Assembly: GCA_900550285.1 (NCBI GenBank)
Contig: URRW01000008.1
Location: 1 to 64,000 of the forward strand
DNA length: 64,000 bases
Reading direction: 5' to 3'
DNA from: an uncultured Lachnospiraceae bacterium
GTDB lineage: Bacteria; Bacillota; Clostridia; Lachnospirales; Lachnospiraceae
Shown here: positions 60,471 through 64,000 of the stretch, one piece after another
Numbering within the stretch: the stretch's first letter is position 1
Layout of the letters: each line of letters opens with the position of its first letter
The notes under the pieces: generated by a model
The model's input: only the letters and a program-made list of their open reading frames with translations
Told to the model about the DNA's origin: nothing
Databases searched by the model: none
Made by a program: the position numbers and the translations under genes

Positions 60471-60510
60471 CGGCAGCCGTCCGGTTCCTCATTTTCCCGG
60501 ATGGCTGCCG
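60471..60510 (-). terminator. Hairpin after the small secreted protein gene
   Basis: CGGCAGCCATCCGG pairs with CCGGACGGCTGCCG around a 12-nt loop. Only a weak T-run follows on either strand. It lies about 75 nt after the stop. Confidence 0.6.
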
Positions 60511-60584
60511 CAGCGATTCTCTTTACAGAAAACTTCCTTTCTTAAGTTTTTGAAGACATATTGTGATTTTAAATCATTTTTTTA

Positions 60585-60980
60585 TCAGTTGTATACGATG
60601 GGGCCTACCTCGCCGTATAAGGTTTTTGTGGTGCTTCCGTATTTTGCATAATGCGTGCAGTGCGCGCGGTAGGATCTGCCTTTGACGGCGTTGGTGTAGA
60701 CTACGCTGCCGCCGTAATCATAAGAATTTTGTTCCGATCCGCCTGCAATGTTGATATTTTTCCAGACGCCATTGACTTTTTCCTGTAATACGACGTCTTT
60801 TACACCGATTTCGTCTGCGCGGGTTGTGGAGTTGGTGTCACACATTATTCGTATTCCATTTGATGCAATTCCTAATGAAATCCTGCAATCTTCTAAAGCA
60901 CCAATCTCCGACGCATATGCCGGAACAGAAAATACCATCAACATTAACATTGATAATATAAGCGCAATTCTCTTTTTCAT
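60585..60980 (-). CDS. Small secreted protein (DUF6147-like)
   Basis: A 131-residue protein with a clear signal peptide (KKRIALILSMLMLMVFSVPAYA, cleavage before SEI). The mature part is beta-rich with two Cys pairs ('DCRISLGIASNGIRIMCDT', 'YRAHCTHYAKYG') and 'VVLQEKVNGVWKNI'. I associate it with DUF6147, of unknown function. Start 60980 has a weak ribosome site. Base composition is more A/T-rich than the neighbours. Confidence 0.6.
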   Translation of the reverse strand: MKKRIALILSMLMLMVFSVPAYASEIGALEDCRISLGIASNGIRIMCDTNSTTRADEIGVKDVVLQEKVNGVWKNINIAGGSEQNSYDYGGSVVYTNAVKGRSYRAHCTHYAKYGSTTKTLYGEVGPIVYN

Positions 60981-61054
60981 GTTGTAACACAAGCTTTCTG
61001 CAAAAAGACTCCATGCCTTCACACACTTATTCCACTTACAGGGCGCTTTGTTAC

Positions 61055-61084
61055 AAAAAAAAGCTACCTGATCGGTAGCCTTTT
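61055..61084 (-). terminator. Terminator of the XRE-sigma-DUF4367 operon
   Basis: GGCTACC pairs with GGTAGC(C) around GATCA on the minus strand, followed by eight Ts. Confidence 0.9.
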
Positions 61085-61088
61085 ATAA

Positions 61089-62180
61089 TTATTCCATTTT
61101 CTTCATAATTTCTTTTAGTTCGTTTAAATCATCCCACTCAACGGTATAATCACAGGTATCTTTCTTCCCATACCCTTGATAACCCCATTCTTCTAAATAA
61201 TAAGAGTTTCCATTTTCTTCCTCTATATATTTTTTACTATTTTGCATATCGCTCTGCACATATTCTTCTCCATAAAATCGTACTCTTATCAACAACTTCT
61301 TTTCCCCAGCATCTTCATAAACGCTCGTATACCTCACATAATTCCCAAACTCTTTCCCATACAACTCCACCAATTCCAGCCCCTCCGGTATATACCCCGG
61401 CACAACCACCTCCGGGTTTTCCGCCTTTACCTCATCCCAGGACTCATAGTAGATTTTTTCACTGCTTTCCATTTCCAGCCCCGTCTGGCTCTCCATCTCA
61501 TTTCCCGTCACGGTAATCTTCATGCTGTTTACGCCGTCGCGCACAACCTCAAAGAAAGATTTCTGCTGCACGGCGCTGGTGCAGATCCCGGTCGCCGCGA
61601 GCGCCGCAAAAACAGTCAGGAAAGCGATTGCAGCCCTGCCGCCCGCAGTACGCCAGAAGCGGCGTCCCTTTTTGCCTTTGACGCTTTTAAGATTTTTAAC
61701 ACTTTTGTCTGCTTCTGGCGCATCCCGCAATTCTGCTTCATCCATCGCAAGGAATTTTTCCATATCGGGCGCAAGCTCTTCGGAAATCTCTTCTCCTCCG
61801 GTAAACGGAATGATCTTGGCGCGGTCTTTTTTCTTTAAGTCTGCCTCCGTTACCGCATACTTTTTCTGAAAGCGTTCAAAAGCTGCGTCTGCATCTCCGG
61901 CAGAATGCCCGCTTTGGGGCTTCTCCGTCTTGCCGATGCTATGAAGCTTTCCTTTTGCCGCAGAATGCTCCGCCCTTTTCGGTATGCCAAAAAGGGGCTT
62001 TTCTTTCTGCATACATTCCTTTTCCACCCCTTCAAAATCAACCGGATCAAGCGTATCCAAAAGCTCCAGGATCGCCTTTACCTGCTTTTCGTCAAATTCC
62101 TCATCCTCCGCCTGAAACGTAAACCAGTTCAGTTTTTCATACAGCTCTTTTACCAGCCTGTCATCCTGTGGGCTTTTCAT
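61089..62180 (-). CDS. DUF4367 domain protein, probable anti-sigma factor
   Basis: A 363-residue single-pass membrane protein. The cytoplasmic N-terminal 180 residues are charged, one helix lies near residue 185-205, and the external C-terminus has the DUF4367 pattern ('PGYIPEGLELVELYGKEFGNYVRYTSVYE'). Such proteins commonly follow ECF sigma genes and act as membrane-anchored anti-sigma factors. It begins 96 nt after the sigma gene. No zinc HxxxCxxC anti-sigma motif was seen, so the role is inferred from context. Confidence 0.7.
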   Translation of the reverse strand: MKSPQDDRLVKELYEKLNWFTFQAEDEEFDEKQVKAILELLDTLDPVDFEGVEKECMQKEKPLFGIPKRAEHSAAKGKLHSIGKTEKPQSGHSAGDADAAFERFQKKYAVTEADLKKKDRAKIIPFTGGEEISEELAPDMEKFLAMDEAELRDAPEADKSVKNLKSVKGKKGRRFWRTAGGRAAIAFLTVFAALAATGICTSAVQQKSFFEVVRDGVNSMKITVTGNEMESQTGLEMESSEKIYYESWDEVKAENPEVVVPGYIPEGLELVELYGKEFGNYVRYTSVYEDAGEKKLLIRVRFYGEEYVQSDMQNSKKYIEEENGNSYYLEEWGYQGYGKKDTCDYTVEWDDLNELKEIMKKME

Positions 62181-62275
62181 ATTTCCCTCTCATTCCCCGT
62201 ACAAACGGCACTTCCATTGAAAAAACGCTGCACCGTACCGGCTGCACAGATCCATAAAGCCTTGTAAATATCCGC

Positions 62276-62824
62276 TTACCGCAGTATCCACGCGCCCCAG
62301 AGCAGCATAAAAGCACAGATCAGCTTCATGCTTCTCTTCAGCTTCTTTTTCATCCGCGAAACCCGAACCTTAAAGCAGGACTCTGAAATCCCCAGCCGCT
62401 GTGCCATTTCCGACGACGTATAGCCGTACTCATAATAATGGCGCAGAATGTCCAGTTCCTTGCCGGACAGCATATTTTCCACAGAGGAATAAAAATCCAC
62501 CATCCGGTACGCGTCCTGCGTATCTCCGCTCTTTTTCTGAATCAGATGATCGAATTCCTCTTCCTCATCCATACAGAACCTTTTCTGTTTTTCAAACCAT
62601 TTTTTGATTTTGTTGCGCGCTGCAAGCATCAGAAATCCCGGAATGTTCGGGTGCAGCTTCAAGACTTCCCATTTTTGATAAGCGACAAAAAAGACTTCCT
62701 GAGTCACGTCCTCTGCGGCGGCATCGTTATTCCGTATCATGCGCGCCACATATCTGTATATCACCGGATAATAGGTTTTATACATTTCCTCGTAACCGTT
62801 AAACATGGTTTTCTGCTCATCCAT
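62276..62824 (-). CDS. ECF-type RNA polymerase sigma factor
   Basis: A 182-residue sigma factor. Region 2 is 'YVARMIRNNDAAAEDVTQEVFFVAYQKWEVL' and region 4 'LDILRHYYEYGYTSSEMAQRLGISESCFKVRVSRMKKKL'. A hydrophobic C-terminal stretch ('LICAFMLLWGAWIL') follows region 4 and may touch the membrane. The ATG at 62824 follows GAGGGGG. It lies 28 nt after the XRE regulator. Confidence 0.87.
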   Translation of the reverse strand: MDEQKTMFNGYEEMYKTYYPVIYRYVARMIRNNDAAAEDVTQEVFFVAYQKWEVLKLHPNIPGFLMLAARNKIKKWFEKQKRFCMDEEEEFDHLIQKKSGDTQDAYRMVDFYSSVENMLSGKELDILRHYYEYGYTSSEMAQRLGISESCFKVRVSRMKKKLKRSMKLICAFMLLWGAWILR

Positions 62825-62852
62825 GATCTTCCCCCTCATTCGGCTGCTTCGC

Positions 62853-63167
62853 CTAATAGAGCTGTGCGATACTTCTGAGCACCTGTTCCAGAACCTTCTC
62901 TTTTTCCTTGGGACACGTCTTGAATATCTCATAATATACTTTATCCGTAAGTGTCTCCCCTGTCAAAAGATATGTCGGCTCAAGGCTCATTTTCTCATAC
63001 ACTGCGAGCACCCTCGATATGGTAAGCTTACGGTTGCCCCGTTCGATCTCTCCATAATACGTCGTGGACATCCCAAGAAGCTCTGCCGCCTCTTCCTGAG
63101 TCAGTCCCATCCTTTTACGCTGTCTCCGGAGTCGTTCGCCAATTTCAACGTACAGTTCGTCCGCCAT
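62853..63167 (-). CDS. XRE family transcriptional regulator
   Basis: A 104-residue regulator with a helix-turn-helix at residues 8-62 ('RLRRQRKRMGLTQEEAAELLGMSTTYYGEIERGNRKLTISRVLAVYEKM') and a short helical tail. The ATG at 63167 follows GAGGAGG. It heads the operon with the sigma factor and DUF4367 protein. Confidence 0.88.
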   Translation of the reverse strand: MADELYVEIGERLRRQRKRMGLTQEEAAELLGMSTTYYGEIERGNRKLTISRVLAVYEKMSLEPTYLLTGETLTDKVYYEIFKTCPKEKEKVLEQVLRSIAQLY

Positions 63168-63431
63168 GGTACGTTTCCTCCTCATATAATCTGGTAATAT
63201 ATATAATACTTTCAATTAGACAATATGAAGAGTAACTGTTTATTTGATTTTTATAAATTATTTGCTCAATTAGTTAATGTTTCTATCCTCATTAGATTTA
63301 TTTTTGCAGTGTGTATCTGTAAAAAATTTGTTATTATCCGTTATTTCATTTAAGCGCATATACCCTGCCCACCGGTAACAGCAGCTGTTTCATATCCGAA
63401 GCAGCATTCGCGTGCTTTATAAAAACCGAAC
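63168..63431. promoter_or_regulatory. A/T-rich control region of the XRE-sigma cassette
   Basis: About 260 bp without a gene. A minus-strand promoter reads TTGTCT, 17 nt, ATATTA near 63192-63220. Three related motifs, CAATTAG (from 63213), CAATTAG (from 63268) and CATTAG (near 63289), could be regulator-binding sites. The base composition is far lower in GC than the flanking genes. Confidence 0.45.
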
Positions 63432-63462
63432 AAAAAACAGAGGCAAAAAGAACCGCCTCTGT
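63432..63462 (-). terminator. Terminator of the MFS transporter gene
   Basis: ACAGAGGC pairs with GCCTCTGT around GGTTCTTTTT on the minus strand, followed by TTTTTTG. Confidence 0.85.
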
Positions 63463-63474
63463 CTTTCCGTTTTC

Positions 63475-64000
63475 TTATGCCTCTGCCGCCGGAACCTCCC
63501 CCATATTTTGGGGTTCCTCTTCATCCAGCGCCCTGCTGCCTGCGATAAAGACGCCGCCGAGCAGCGAAATCACTCCCATGATAACAAAAATCCATTTTGT
63601 CCCGGTGTACCCGACTACCGCGCTCACAAGAAACGATGTTACCGGCATGGAAGCCATGCTGATCGCAGACGTAATCCCGCCGACCCGCGCCAGATATTTT
63701 TCTTCCACATACTTGATCAGCGCCACATTTGCCAGCGATATGCTCTGCGATACAAAAACGCCGAACAGCACGCTCAAAACCGTCACCCAGCCGTACATAA
63801 ACCATTTTTCACGGTACAGGGGCTGGCACACGATCAGACCAAGATAAAATACGCCGACCGCCATTCCGCTCACAAAAAAGATCATTTTTTCGCTCAGCCT
63901 TTTCTGTACTGCCGGATAAATTGCCGAACCTGCGATCATTCCCAGCGTGAGCGCAACTCCCAGAATAGACAGGATTTCTGCCCCGCCTCCCAGCACTTCG
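63475..64000 (-). CDS. MFS transporter, C-terminal part (cut by window edge)
   Basis: At least 173 residues with about five membrane helices, continuing beyond the right edge. The pattern 'RLSEKMIFFVSGMAVGVFYLGLIV', 'GGITSAISMASMPVTSFLVSAVVGYTG' and 'IFVIMGVISLLGGVFI' fits the second half of a major facilitator, with a short charged tail. The substrate cannot be inferred. Confidence 0.75.
   Translation of the reverse strand, partial: EVLGGGAEILSILGVALTLGMIAGSAIYPAVQKRLSEKMIFFVSGMAVGVFYLGLIVCQPLYREKWFMYGWVTVLSVLFGVFVSQSISLANVALIKYVEEKYLARVGGITSAISMASMPVTSFLVSAVVGYTGTKWIFVIMGVISLLGGVFIAGSRALDEEEPQNMGEVPAAEA

Noticed and set aside
1..64000. tRNA genes, insertion sequences, prophage or defence islands
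   Set aside because: No cloverleaf-like segments, transposase, integrase, restriction or toxin-antitoxin genes were recognised on either strand.

Overview
The window is a GC-rich (roughly mid-50s %) stretch of a low-GC-lineage Firmicute, most likely a spore-forming Lachnospiraceae (class Clostridia). Pointers are strong GGAGG ribosome binding sites, frequent TTG/GTG starts, a T-box in front of proS, BofA and YaaL-type sporulation/housekeeping genes, reverse rubrerythrin, a Lachnospiraceae-style tad locus and several hypothetical families typical of that group. Most genes lie on the minus strand. No transposase, integrase, prophage, CRISPR or tRNA gene was seen. The left edge carries three stacked consensus promoters pointing out of the window, probably the start of an rRNA operon.

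Layout. 0.3-4.6 kb: CvpA, a DUF5711 propeller-like membrane protein, a LysM protein with an Ala-Ser-Asp repeat tract, and an unknown protein. 4.6-9.5 kb: galM, then pfk-dnaX-ybaB-recR as one minus-strand operon. 9.5-20.6 kb: sugar utilisation. A GH3 glycosidase, an L-fucose/L-arabinose isomerase-like enzyme, DUF4867 and xylulokinase form one operon facing a LacI-type regulator; a secreted GH-like protein (DUF5722-like) and an alpha-L-fucosidase follow. 20.7-26 kb: SEC-C protein, an NCS2 permease with an apparent internal deletion, ribosomal L25/Ctc, and proS under a proline T-box. 26.1-35.5 kb: an anion/arsenite-type permease, an AgrC/AgrA-like two-component pair, an AI-2E-family membrane protein, an O-antigen ligase-like protein, an RluA enzyme and an OmpR-type two-component pair. 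35.6-36.8 kb: a PerR-like regulator plus reverse rubrerythrin under a strong promoter overlapping a candidate operator. 36.8-45.3 kb: VanZ-like protein, an ECF sigma factor with an unknown partner, pgi, TSCPD protein, murG, HIT protein and rhomboid protease.

45.3-54.6 kb is a complete tad (type IVb pilus-like secretion) operon transcribed TadZ, TadA, TadB, TadC, Flp pilin, DUF5702 protein, TadE, prepilin peptidase, TadE, FHA protein. It follows one promoter with a roughly 130-nt structured leader. 54.7-57.6 kb: bofA and yaaL divergent, then glgB. 57.7-60.3 kb encodes a TPR protein fused to what looks like a catalytically dead CbxX-type AAA+ domain. 60.6-63.2 kb: a secreted small protein and an XRE-sigma-anti-sigma cassette. 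The right edge cuts an MFS transporter.

Most notable points are the broken NCS2 permease, the pseudo-AAA+ protein, a palindromic element found three times directly behind terminators, an 11-bp tandem array swallowing the murG stop codon, an 18-bp coding minisatellite, and the tad locus with its unusual TadC, TadZ and Cys/His-decorated TadE.
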